Source: Nitrosomonas sp.
Lineage (GTDB): Bacteria; Pseudomonadota; Gammaproteobacteria; Burkholderiales; Nitrosomonadaceae
Assembly: GCA_016721865.1 (NCBI GenBank)
Contig: JADKHF010000013.1
Location: 22,246-86,245, forward strand
DNA: 64,000 nt
Direction: 5' to 3'
Shown here: positions 9,201 through 18,218 of the stretch, in pieces
Layout: each line of letters starts with the position of its first letter
How positions within the stretch are numbered: the first letter of the stretch is position 1
Made by a program: the position numbers and the translations under genes
Notes under the pieces: generated by a model
Seen by the model: the letters and a program-made list of their open reading frames with translations, nothing else
What the model was told of the DNA's origin: nothing
Database searches by the model: none

Positions 9201-10529
9201 TTATATTTTATGCTTGGCTTGCCTATCCAGTCTGCGCAAATAAGTCAGTTTTTCCTGTATTTTCTGCTCCAATCCATAAGCCGTTGGTTGATAAAAACTG
9301 ACTTCCGGCATTTCATCCGGGAAGTAATTTTCTCCAGCCGCATAGGCTTCCGGGCAATCATGCGCATAGCGGTAAGCATTTCCATAGCCGATTTCTTTCA
9401 TCAGTTGGGTTGGCGCATTACGCAGATGGATGGGGACACGACGTGATTTGTCATGGGCAACAAAGGAACGTGCTTTATTGTAGGCCAGATAGGCCGCGTT
9501 ACTTTTGGGTGCGCAAGCGAGATACAAAGCTGCTTGCGCCAATGCCAGTTCACCTTCCGGGCTGCCCAGGCGCTCATAAGTCTCACAAGCATCCAACACC
9601 AGACGCAGAGCGCGAGGATCTGCCAGGCCGATATCTTCGGTTGCCATGCGAATCAAACGCCGTCCGATATAGCGCGCATCGGTTCCGCAATCCAGCATAC
9701 GGCATAGCCAGTAGAGCGCAGCATCTGGCGAGGATCCGCGGATGGATTTGTGCAAGGCGGATATCTGGTCATAAAAGGCATCGCCGTCTTTGTCAAAGTT
9801 ACGCGCATTGCGTGACAATGCATCGAGGACAGTATCTTTGCTGATATGTGATATGCCTTTGGTCTCACCAGCCGTGTTGATTTGTTCCAGCAAATTAAGC
9901 AAGCGTCGCGCATCACCATCGGAGAATTCGATCAATAGATGTCGCGCTTCGTCCGAGAACAGCAGATTAACTGACGCCAGATTTTGTGCACGTTCAAAGA
10001 GCTGAGACAATTCCTGTTCGGACAAGGCAGTGAGAACATAAACCTGGGCACGTGACAGCAGCGCATTGTTGACTTCAAACGAGGGATTCTCGGTAGTGGC
10101 ACCGACAAAAGTGATCAGACCTTGTTCAACGTACGGCAAGAATGCATCTTGTTGTGATTTGTTAAAACGATGTACTTCGTCGACGAAAAGAATGGTATGC
10201 CGCCCGTTTTGTTGTAATACGCGTTGGGCTTGTTCAATCGCATTCCGGATATCCTTTATTCCTGATAGAACAGCAGACAAGGCAATGAATTCGCTGTTGA
10301 ACTCAGTTGACATGATGCGGGCCAGCGTGGTTTTTCCTGTTCCCGGCGGACCCCATAAAATCATCGAATGCGGTTTTCCCGATTCAAAAGACAGACGCAG
10401 CGGCTTTCCAGCAGCGAGCAGGTGGCTTTGCCCGATAACGTCGCTCAGATGCTTGGGACGTAACTGTTCGGCGAGTGGTACCCTGGGTTTGTTGTGTGAA
10501 AACAGATCGGTATCACTCACTGATGACAT
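9201..10529 (-). CDS. rarA: replication-associated recombination protein RarA (MgsA) AAA+ ATPase
   Basis: The protein has Walker A GPPGTGKTTLAR, Walker B ILFVDEVHRF and the sensor region VGATTENPSF. These are typical of RarA, a clamp-loader-like AAA+ ATPase acting at stalled replication forks. Length is about 442 residues. I start at the ATG at 10529 (MSSVSDTDLFSHNKPRVPLA); an ATG at 10535 is equally possible. The frame extends further upstream, but that stretch is the lolA C-terminus in another frame. The start overlaps the lolA stop (10513-10515), suggesting translational coupling. Confidence 0.92.
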   Translation of the reverse strand: MSSVSDTDLFSHNKPRVPLAEQLRPKHLSDVIGQSHLLAAGKPLRLSFESGKPHSMILWGPPGTGKTTLARIMSTEFNSEFIALSAVLSGIKDIRNAIEQAQRVLQQNGRHTILFVDEVHRFNKSQQDAFLPYVEQGLITFVGATTENPSFEVNNALLSRAQVYVLTALSEQELSQLFERAQNLASVNLLFSDEARHLLIEFSDGDARRLLNLLEQINTAGETKGISHISKDTVLDALSRNARNFDKDGDAFYDQISALHKSIRGSSPDAALYWLCRMLDCGTDARYIGRRLIRMATEDIGLADPRALRLVLDACETYERLGSPEGELALAQAALYLACAPKSNAAYLAYNKARSFVAHDKSRRVPIHLRNAPTQLMKEIGYGNAYRYAHDCPEAYAAGENYFPDEMPEVSFYQPTAYGLEQKIQEKLTYLRRLDRQAKHKI

Positions 10530-11135
10530 CCGCATTTTCGGGGGTAAGGAATTTAAATAAATCAGATGGGAGTTTGGGATTTTTATCCAGATCGGAGAAT
10601 GACAATATTGTAGTTTGGCCAAAGCTATCGCGTAACGCCATAATCATGAGCGCGCCTTCTGGTGAGAATCCCATTTGAATAAACTCAAAAGCGCTTTCTT
10701 TGCTTTTGGGAATGGCTTCAAGCCATTCAATCTGGTTTTGCGGCCAAGCTCAATCAACTCGAAATTATCTTCGATGGCACTGCTACCGGCAAGCAGCGCA
10801 GCCGGGCTGCTACCGATAGCAATGTTGAATTGTCGTATGGTGACCTGATTGAGGTCGCGATCGTAAAACCAAACCTGAGTGCCGTCGCCTACGATGAGTT
10901 GCTCATACGGTTTATCATACGTCCAGCGGAATTTCTCCGGGCGTTCAAATTGCATGGTACCGTTTGATTCCTGCATGGTGCGGCCGTTCTTGTCATAGAG
11001 TGTTTGTGAAAAATTTGCGCGTACCGTACGAGTTTCCTGGATGAAAGTTTTAAACTGTCGATGGCGGCCGCTTCAACGCATACCGGTATCAGGCTGACGA
11101 ATAACAAGAAAAAAGGCACAGCTTGAACGAACCAT
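10513..11135 (-). CDS. lolA: outer-membrane lipoprotein carrier LolA, three frameshifts
   Basis: Joining the frames gives one LolA of about 207 residues. The signal peptide is MVRSSCAFFLLFVSLIPVC, followed by TFIQETRTVRANFSQTLYD, then the long middle frame with MQFERPEKFRWTYDKPYEQL and VWFYDRDLNQVT. The end reads LEAIPKSKESAFEFIQMGF and finishes at the TGA at 10513. LolA carries lipoproteins across the periplasm from LolCDE to LolB. The breaks are a T6 run read one too long (11109-11114), an A4 run read one too short near 11055, and a lost base near 10725. The start ATG at 11135 has AGGA upstream. It lies 56 bp after ftsK. Confidence 0.88.
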
Positions 11136-11191
11136 AATGTTCCTGTTGTGAAGTTGCCGAGGGGTGCTACGCATAACCGCCGAGAATTGGA

Positions 11192-13488
11192 TCATTCGCC
11201 GCGTGCTGGAGCCAATACTTCTCGGTTGCCATTGCTTTGCATGGATGAAACCAAACCAGCGCGTTCCATTTCTTCGATGAGTCGTGCTGCGCGATTATAG
11301 CCGATACGCAAATTCCTTTGCACCAAAGAGATCGAAGCACGGCGGGTTTTGACGACGATGGCGACGGCTTCGTCATACAGCGGATCCGCTTCTCCTTCTG
11401 CCGATTTTTTTAAATCAAGCGAATTACCAGCATCGCTTTCTTCGTCATCAATTTTTAGAATTTCTTCAATGTAGTTCGGTTCGCCATGTTCTTTCAGATA
11501 CTCAACCACCTTATGCACTTCGTGATCAGCGACAAAAGCGCCATGAATGCGTTGCGGGTAGCCGCTGCCGGGCGGCAGATACAGCATGTCCCCTTGACCC
11601 AGTAGCGCCTCAGCACCCATTTGGTCGAGAATTGTACGTGAGTCAATCTTGCTGGATACTTGAAAGGCAATCCGGGTCGGGATATTTGCTTTGATCAGGC
11701 CGGTAATCACATCGACTGAGGGGCGTTGCGTTGCCAATAAAAGATGTATGCCGGAAGCCCGTGCTTTTTGTGCAAGCCGGGCAATCAGATGTTCAACTTT
11801 TTTACCCGCGACCATCATCAAATCGGCTAATTCGTCAATCACCACGACAATGAGCGGTAATTCTTCCAAGTACTCCGGTGCTTCTGGCGGCGCAAATGGA
11901 TTAACCACAGGTTCTTCATTTTTAGCTGCATCACGAATTTTTTGATTATAGCCCCCGAGATTGCGTACGCCCAGCGCTGACATCAGTTTGTATCGCCGTT
12001 CCATTTCGTTGACACACCAGCGTAGTGCACTGGCGGCTTCACGCATATCGGTTACAACCGGCGTTAGCAGGTGCGGAATTCCTTCATATACGGATAATTC
12101 CAGCATTTTCGGGTCAATCAGGATCAGGCGGGTTTGATCTGGCGTGGTTTTATAGACCAGGCTTAGGATGACTGCATTAATCGCGACTGATTTTCCTGAA
12201 CCGGTAGTACCTGCTACCAGCGCATGAGGCATTTTTGCCAGATCCGATACGACCGGGCGGCCGCTGATATCTTTACCTAAGGCAATGGTCAGTGGTGAAG
12301 CTGAATCGGCATATACCTGTGAACTGAGAATTTCCTGCAGTCGTACGATTTGCCGCTTTGGATTGGGAATTTCCAGTCCCATACTGGTTTTTCCCGGAAT
12401 GGTTTCGACCACCCGGATACTGGCAACGGATAATGCGCGCGCCAAATCTTTAATCAGATTGATAACCTGATTGCCTTTGACGCCGATCGCCGGTTCAATT
12501 TCATAACGTGTGATAACAGGGCCAGGAAAGGCTGCGACCACTTTGACATCTACGCCAAACTCCTTGAGTTTGCGTTCGATTAAACGCGATGTGAATTCGA
12601 TAGTTTCCTTGGATAGCACTTCAAAGTCTTTTCCGGCTCATCGAGCAGGTGCAAAGGCGGTAAAGGCGAATCGGGTAAATCAGAAAACAACGAAGGCTGT
12701 CTCTCTTTGACGATACGTTGCGATTTGATAATGTTAGTAGTAGGCGGTTCAATATGTAATAGCGGCGCACTTTCTATGCGCTTCTTTTCATTTTCAACGA
12801 CTTTCTCGCGTACGTGTGATGCGATGACGCCTGCAAATTTGTCTTTTCTTGTTTCCCACAGATCTTTTATCAGTAATAAGAGATTCTCGATACTTTCACC
12901 GATCTTTTCTACAAAACGTACCCAGGATAGGCCAGAAAATTGACTAAACCCGATTGCGATGAATATTAATAATGTCAGTGTTGCACCGGTAAAACCAAGT
13001 ATCTGAGAAAGGTGATGGCTGATTGTACTGCCCAGCATACCGCCCGGCACCAGCGGTAGCGAAATACCGATGGTGTAAAATCTCAATGATTCCAATCCGC
13101 TGCTGGCTGACAGCAGCAGTAAGAAACCTCCCGCTGAGAGTAACAGGGAGTGTCGGTCAAAAATTCCGGCGGTATCAATGCGATGGTAGCTCCAGGTAAC
13201 GGCTGAGAGAAAGAAAGCAACCCACCACCATGCGGATGCACCAAACAGGTACAGCAGAAAATCAGCCAGCCAGGCGCCAACGTGTCCGCCCGCATTCTGA
13301 GTTTGATTGAAATCGCCGCTATGTGACCAACCTGCATCACCGCGATCATAAGTAAAAAATATCAATATGAGATAAAGTGCAGCGCCTACGAGGATCAACC
13401 AACCGGATTCACGCAATAATCGGGCTACTCTGGGTGAGAAGGAATGGCTGCTTGATTTCTTGGCCATTGGTTTGTTCATTAAACTCAT
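11192..13488 (-). CDS. ftsK: DNA translocase FtsK, one frameshift
   Basis: The N-terminal part has four hydrophobic segments (LRESGWLILVGAALYLILIF and following) that anchor FtsK at the septum. After a linker, the motor domain carries Walker A GTTGSGKS and Walker B LPLIVVVIDELADLMMV, and the C-terminal gamma domain is the winged helix around DPLYDEAVAIVVKTRRAS, which reads KOPS sites. FtsK pumps DNA and activates XerCD at dif. The frame breaks in an A4 run (12629-12632 as T4 on the plus strand) between DEPEK and DFEVLSKETIEF. One missing A explains it. The corrected length of about 765 residues is normal. It heads the ftsK-lolA-rarA-serS series. Confidence 0.93.
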
Positions 13489-13685
13489 GGGTATCTCAGG
13501 AACGAAAGGTTTTGTCTGACTGATACACTGAATTATATAAGAGAATTTGAAATAATTTCTCTAATGCATCAGTAAATGCATTTTACTGTTGAAACTTGAG
13601 GTGTTTGAGTAGAGTTGATCGATGTGCTGTCTGTCTCGATTTTGACTCGAAGTGGAATTCTTTGAGAAAAAATCTAAAAACTGAA

Positions 13686-14627
13686 TCAACTGCCAGCGCG
13701 TGATCGAGATAAAATGGCAGCCACGTTGGTTTTATCTTTATTGACAACTTCAGGCACAGTTGCAACAAAATTCCCTCCGTTACTTTTTGAAATAAATAAC
13801 GCGTCTTCGGCTCGTTTGCATAAATTTATTCTTTTATCAGCTTCGGTCAGCGTAGCGATACCGATACTTATTGTGATTTTGTTTTCTGTGTTCATAGCTA
13901 TCTTAGCAGAAACTTTTTTGCGAATGGCTTCACATACTTCCTTCGCTTCGACTAATCCTGTTTCAGGAAACAAAATAGCGAATACATTAATGTCTATGCG
14001 GTAGAAAAGATCTGATGTTCTGATATTGGCTTTTATCTCTTGAGGAATTGTTTTTATGGAATCATTTTTGTTTCTAAAATAATAGTTATCACTAAATAGC
14101 TTATAAAGATCAATGTCAACTATAGCAACTGATAGATTTCGATGATATCGTTTGCATCTTAGTATTTCGGTGTCTAATTCAGCTTCAAAGGCTTGTCTAT
14201 TCTTATATCCGGTAAATGGGTCAATCAGTACCTGAGAAATTAGGTTGGATATGTCAATATTTGCTTTTTTGATCTTGATGACCAAAATTGCAGAGCAAAT
14301 AATCAATAATAAGGTAATTCCACGATTAAACAGAATAATACTTGTACTCACCGGCTCGCCAATACTTGGCGATAGAAAGTAACCAGTTATTGCAAATATA
14401 ATTCCTAATGCAGCAATCAGGTAGGTAAATTGAATTCCACTCACCCACAGGCTTGCAAATACGACTAATACATAAGGTGTGCCGGCAGCAACACCGAGTG
14501 GAAGATGTAAGTCAATTGCAAAAATAGAGAACGTCGCAGCTAAGATAATTAAACTGTTAGCCTGAATTTTGCATTCCCTGAAAAAGAGCTTAAAAGTTGC
14601 GGCTGATGAGAAATTTTGGCTTGGCAT
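13686..14627 (-). CDS. membrane GGDEF-like protein with degenerate active site
   Basis: The protein is intact at 313 residues. Residues about 20-125 contain four or five hydrophobic helices (for example SLIILAATFSIFAIDL and GVAAGTPYVLVVFASLWV). The C-terminal part has the GGDEF fold: LIDPFTGYKNRQAFEAEL, AIVDIDLYKLFSDNYYF, and ISIGIATLTEADKRI. The signature loop is YRIDINVFAILFPE, where a cyclase would have R-x-GG(D/E)EF. Diguanylate cyclase activity is therefore unlikely; a c-di-GMP- or nucleotide-sensing or scaffolding role is possible. It is A/T-richer than its neighbours. Confidence 0.7.
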   Translation of the reverse strand: MPSQNFSSAATFKLFFRECKIQANSLIILAATFSIFAIDLHLPLGVAAGTPYVLVVFASLWVSGIQFTYLIAALGIIFAITGYFLSPSIGEPVSTSIILFNRGITLLLIICSAILVIKIKKANIDISNLISQVLIDPFTGYKNRQAFEAELDTEILRCKRYHRNLSVAIVDIDLYKLFSDNYYFRNKNDSIKTIPQEIKANIRTSDLFYRIDINVFAILFPETGLVEAKEVCEAIRKKVSAKIAMNTENKITISIGIATLTEADKRINLCKRAEDALFISKSNGGNFVATVPEVVNKDKTNVAAILSRSRAGS

Positions 14628-14789
14628 CTGTTTGGATGAAGATCTGTATGAAAGTGTGGTTTGTGTTTATATTTTACGGAGTATGCAACCCAATCTTTAG
14701 ATGCAAATCAGTACATCGGCAAAGTTATAACAATCTGTTCATTATATACATTGTTTCCTGAAAGCAAAGTTTTAAATTCTGTGCATTGA

Positions 14790-15263
14790 TTAGGTGGAAA
14801 GATGAGATTTAATGACAATGCCTGAAAGGGAGGAATTTTTACTAACGCTAATTTTCTTTTTTAATGATTCGGTCCCGGCCAACCGATCATGCAGAAACTG
14901 ACGGTCGCGATCAAATAGCGCCCAGATGATTCCGGCGCCAAAAAGGAAAATTCCTATCAATGCAAACACATAACGTGTAAGAGCCTGTTTTTTTGTTACG
15001 CTGCTGCCATCTGCAGTGACAAGACGCATCTTCCAAGTTTGCATGGCCAGTGTTTGTCCGCCATGTGTCCAGAACCAGGTAAAATAGTATCCCATAATAA
15101 CAAGCAGATAGAACTGAAACAGGGGCCTGAAATATGAGGCTTGTGTATCACTGAATATGAGGTGGAAAATAAAACTCGCGAGAAATAAAACGGCCAATAA
15201 AAGAAGAAACTCATAAATCATGCAGATTATTCGCCGCCAGAAACCGGGTGTTGAGTTGATCAT
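14790..15263 (-). CDS. RDD-family membrane protein
   Basis: A 157-residue intact protein with the RDD arrangement: GFWRRIICMIYEFLLLLAV at the start, three to four transmembrane segments, TLAMQTWKMRLVTADGS in the middle, and FDRDRQFLHDRLAGTE near the end (the conserved Arg/Asp residues). RDD proteins are thought to be transporters, some acting as Na+/H+ exchangers. No partner gene is adjacent, and the specific role here is unknown. Confidence 0.75.
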   Translation of the reverse strand: MINSTPGFWRRIICMIYEFLLLLAVLFLASFIFHLIFSDTQASYFRPLFQFYLLVIMGYYFTWFWTHGGQTLAMQTWKMRLVTADGSSVTKKQALTRYVFALIGIFLFGAGIIWALFDRDRQFLHDRLAGTESLKKKISVSKNSSLSGIVIKSHLST

Positions 15264-15376
15264 ATTTGACTCGGATCGATAAAAGTGATGACGTTGTGGA
15301 CGTGATGCTCAAATAGGAATCGCTAAGGAATTTACGGAATTAAGTGCGCCAGAAATAATTCAGTATAGGCCTCTGT

Positions 15377-15398
15377 GATTGATAATTATTATCGTTTG
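15377..15398 (+). promoter_or_regulatory. Fur-box-like site upstream of tonB
   Basis: TGATTGATAATTATTATCG resembles the Fur consensus GATAATGATAATCATTATC. It sits about 150 bp before the tonB start, so iron repression of tonB-exbB-exbD is inferred. Confidence 0.6.
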
Positions 15399-15550
15399 CG
15401 TTACTATATCAAGCTGAAAAGAAAAAGCTGAATTTATAAGAATAGTATAACAAGATATGGTGACTGTATTCATAAACGAAAAAAAATCACTGATATCTAC
15501 CTGTTTTGGATCAAGTAAGTAAGCAATTTGTCTGGATTTGTTATTCTGTA

Positions 15551-16249
15551 ATGCAATCATTATCTCGGAAAAATATTGAGTACTTAGGGTCGCAGCAACG
15601 TTTGATCTCATTACCCGGATTCTTGTTTGTACTCATAGTGCATGCGGCATTATTTTATTTTCTATGGAATCAGCGTTTAATTCCACCACCTGAACGGGTG
15701 GTTACATTGTTTGCCGAATTGATTGCATCATCACCGCCACCCACTACTGCACCTAAAGCCTTGCCAGAACCTGCGCCCGTTAAACTTCAGCCGGCCAAAA
15801 AACCTGTGGTTAAGCCAAAACAAGAACGCCTAGTAACAAAATCGCCGGTGGCATCTGAGCAGAAGCAGGTTGAATCTTTACCAGAGCCAGTGGTGGAGCA
15901 AGAAAAAGAATCCAAACCTGTGGTTGAGGCGCCGCCAACACAAATGCAAACAGGGCCAGTCACGTTGTCTTCGGAATTGTCTGTTTCCTGTCCTAAATTG
16001 ACTGCACCCGATTATCCTGCTATCTCGCGGCGCATGGGCGAAGAGGGTAAATTGGTTCTGCGTGTCGAGCTGGATGAAAATGGGCATATCGATGATGCAA
16101 AAGTTATTAATAGCAGTGGTTATGAACGTCTTGATGCAGCTGCGTTAACCGCAGTAAAGAGCTGGCAATGTAATCCCTCGCTGCGTAATGGCCAGCCGGT
16201 TCGGGCGGTTGCCTTACAACCCTTCAATTTTGTACTTCAAGGAAATTAA
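15551..16249 (+). CDS. tonB: TonB energy-transducing protein
   Basis: The protein has one N-terminal membrane anchor (LPGFLFVLIVHAALFYFLW), a Pro/Lys/Glu-rich periplasm-spanning stretch of roughly 80 residues, and a C-terminal TonB domain with PDYPAISRRMGEEGKLVLRV and AALTAVKSWQCNPS. TonB links the ExbB-ExbD proton motor to outer-membrane receptors. I start at the ATG at 15551 (MQSLSRKN); the frame is open to a TTG at 15506. It is followed 3 bp later by exbB. A Fur-like site lies upstream. Confidence 0.88.
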   Translation: MQSLSRKNIEYLGSQQRLISLPGFLFVLIVHAALFYFLWNQRLIPPPERVVTLFAELIASSPPPTTAPKALPEPAPVKLQPAKKPVVKPKQERLVTKSPVASEQKQVESLPEPVVEQEKESKPVVEAPPTQMQTGPVTLSSELSVSCPKLTAPDYPAISRRMGEEGKLVLRVELDENGHIDDAKVINSSGYERLDAAALTAVKSWQCNPSLRNGQPVRAVALQPFNFVLQGN

Positions 16250-16252
16250 TCA

Positions 16253-16978
16253 ATGGAAAAAGGACTCGGTTTTTCTAACTTTCTCGCCCAAATCGATGGT
16301 GTTGGTATCAGTGTGCTGGTATTACTGCTGTCACTTTCAGTTGCGAGTTGGTACCTGATCATCACAAAAAGTATCGCTAATCTTATCGCTAAACGTCGCG
16401 CCGAAGCTTTCCTGAAACATTTCTGGCGTTTCGATTCCCTGCAGGCGGTTAATGTTGAGTTTAAGAATGCCGCGCCGAATAATGCTTTTGCAGAGCTTGC
16501 CAAGTTGGGTATTGATGCGGCGGCTGATTCCAAGATCCACAGTTCACATAAATTGGCTGCCGCAGGTGGTACCAGTGAGTTTCTTACGCGTGCTTTGCGT
16601 AATGGTATTGATCAGGAAGCTACTCGTGTTGAAAATGGCTTGACCCTCATCGCGTCAGCAGGTTCGGCAGCGCCTTATATTGGTTTATTTGGAACCGTAT
16701 GGGGTATCTATCATGCATTGATCCAAATTGGATTGTCAGGTCAGGGCACATTGGATAAAGTGGCCGGACCTGTTGGTGAAGCATTGATCATGACAGCATT
16801 GGGATTGGCGGTAGCCATACCAGCTGTACTTGCCTATAACGCTTTCGTGCGCCGTAATCGTATCTGGCTTGCGCGGTTGGAAGCTTTTGCGCATGATTTG
16901 TTTACACTGATTACTGTGGGGGATAACAATGATGCACCTGCTTCCTCGCAGCAATCATCACCGGCGGATGCCATATAG
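16253..16978 (+). CDS. exbB: ExbB, TonB-system motor subunit
   Basis: The 241-residue intact protein has the MotA/TolQ/ExbB layout: a first TM near residues 18-40 (GISVLVLLLSLSVASWYLI), a long cytoplasmic loop, then two TMs around LIASAGSAAPYIGLFGTVWG and ALIMTALGLAVAIPAVLAY. It forms the proton channel with ExbD. It is packed between tonB (3 bp) and exbD (28 bp). Confidence 0.92.
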   Translation: MEKGLGFSNFLAQIDGVGISVLVLLLSLSVASWYLIITKSIANLIAKRRAEAFLKHFWRFDSLQAVNVEFKNAAPNNAFAELAKLGIDAAADSKIHSSHKLAAAGGTSEFLTRALRNGIDQEATRVENGLTLIASAGSAAPYIGLFGTVWGIYHALIQIGLSGQGTLDKVAGPVGEALIMTALGLAVAIPAVLAYNAFVRRNRIWLARLEAFAHDLFTLITVGDNNDAPASSQQSSPADAI

Positions 16979-17006
16979 TGACCGATGTCGCTATTGAAAG
17001 GGGGCA

Positions 17007-17426
17007 ATGATGGCTTTCGGTAGCATGCAAGGTAGCGGACGCCAGGCGCCCATGGCGGAAATTAACGTGGTGCCATTGGTGGACGTTATGCTGGTATTGT
17101 TAATAATTTTTATTATTACAGCACCGCTTCTTACACATTCAGTGAAAATTGATCTGCCAAAGGCAGAGAGTGCCCCCAATATTACTCAACCTGAGCATAT
17201 TGAATTAGCTATTCGTGCGGATGGCAGTCTTTTCTGGAGCGGTGAGCCCGTGGCATTGGAACAATTGGCGTCGCGCTTTGGTGCAACAGTGGCGCGAGCA
17301 CCCAAAACAGAATTGCATATTCGCGCGGATAAGTTGGCGCATTATGAACATGTTGCACGGGTGATGAGTATTGCAGCCAAGGCCGGTTTGGCAAGAATCG
17401 GTTTTATTACAGATCCTTCGGAATAG
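17007..17426 (+). CDS. exbD: ExbD, TonB-system motor subunit
   Basis: The 139-residue protein has the ExbD signature AEINVVPLVDVMLVLLIIF, in which the Asp of PLVD is the conserved membrane aspartate for proton flow. A periplasmic domain (TELHIRADKLAHYEHVARVM) follows. Two adjacent ATG codons follow an AGGGGG ribosome-binding site. It is the last gene of tonB-exbB-exbD. No clear terminator is visible before the next Fur site. Confidence 0.92.
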   Translation: MMAFGSMQGSGRQAPMAEINVVPLVDVMLVLLIIFIITAPLLTHSVKIDLPKAESAPNITQPEHIELAIRADGSLFWSGEPVALEQLASRFGATVARAPKTELHIRADKLAHYEHVARVMSIAAKAGLARIGFITDPSE

Positions 17427-17554
17427 TAAGCGTAGCTGAATCCTGACATTTTCCCTGAGAATCCTGCCTTGACGCAGAAATAGTATTGTAAGTACTGCAA
17501 CTCTAAGTGTTGAACAGCTGATTAATTTATTTGCTTTTTATAAATACTAAAGTA

Positions 17555-17580
17555 TAATTACGAATCATTCTCATTAGTAA
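17555..17580 (+). promoter_or_regulatory. Fur-box-like site upstream of bfd
   Basis: TACGAATCATTCTCATTAGT matches the ATTCTCATT-type half sites of Fur boxes and lies about 70 bp before the bfd start. Iron-repressed expression of bfd, and perhaps of the receptor downstream, is inferred. Confidence 0.6.
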
Positions 17581-17646
17581 TAACTTTTTGTTTCTATTTT
17601 TATGAAAGCAAGAGATCATTTTAATTATTGATGTAAGGTACTGAAT

Positions 17647-17958
17647 ATGTATGTCTGTTTATGCAAAGGGGTAACGGAGAACGCGATACGCGAAGCGATC
17701 TATCAGGGTGCCGATCGAATGAGAGATCTAAAAGCCTCTCTGGGTGTTACCGAACAGTGCGGCATTTGTGCATGCCATGCTAAGCAGGTGCTGGATGAGA
17801 CATTGGTGCAAAAATCCCAGGTGCGGGATTTTATTTCTCAGCCAGCGTGCAGATGCGAAACTGCAGCCCGAGGAGAAGAAACAGTAGCGGTGATGGTGGT
17901 TTCTTTAATCTCTCCCATGTTTAATTCTTCACCCCTTGGTGGGGGAGGGTTTATTTGA
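17647..17958 (+). CDS. bfd: bacterioferritin-associated ferredoxin-like [2Fe-2S] protein
   Basis: The N-terminal 50 residues are a clear BFD-like [2Fe-2S] domain with cysteines at 4, 6, 38 and 41 (VCLCKGVTENAIREAI and TEQCGICACHAKQV). Bfd reduces ferric iron in bacterioferritin and releases it to the cytosol; no bacterioferritin gene is in the window. The product of 103 residues is longer than the usual 60-75. The tail after about residue 70 is low-complexity and ends with GGGGFI, so it may come from an indel. The gene lies under its own Fur-like site. Confidence 0.8.
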   Translation: MYVCLCKGVTENAIREAIYQGADRMRDLKASLGVTEQCGICACHAKQVLDETLVQKSQVRDFISQPACRCETAARGEETVAVMVVSLISPMFNSSPLGGGGFI

Positions 17959-18218
17959 TGATTGCCGATTATTGCGCGTGCAGCAATCGATTATGACGTG
18001 GATTTCCAGATATGTTCTTGTTGTGCGATGTCAAAGATGCTTTGGCTAATTACGAACAGAATCCGGTGTAATTCGTCGACAAGCTTGAATCCAGACTGCT
18101 TTTATTAGAACTACCTGCATCATCAGATCATTTTTTCCGCCTTATTCGTTATATTAAAATAAAAGTTATCTGTGCCAGGATTTGGTAAAAACTGCAAAAA
18201 TAATTACGCCCTAATATC

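Noticed and set aside
15360..15611. An 83-codon minus-strand ORF opposite the tonB start
   Set aside because: It covers the Fur-like site and tonB N-terminus, has no RBS and no recognisable domain.
17960..18218. Short ORFs between bfd and the receptor gene
   Set aside because: All are under 30 codons with no start signal; I see nothing definite in this gap and no clear Fur site immediately before the receptor.
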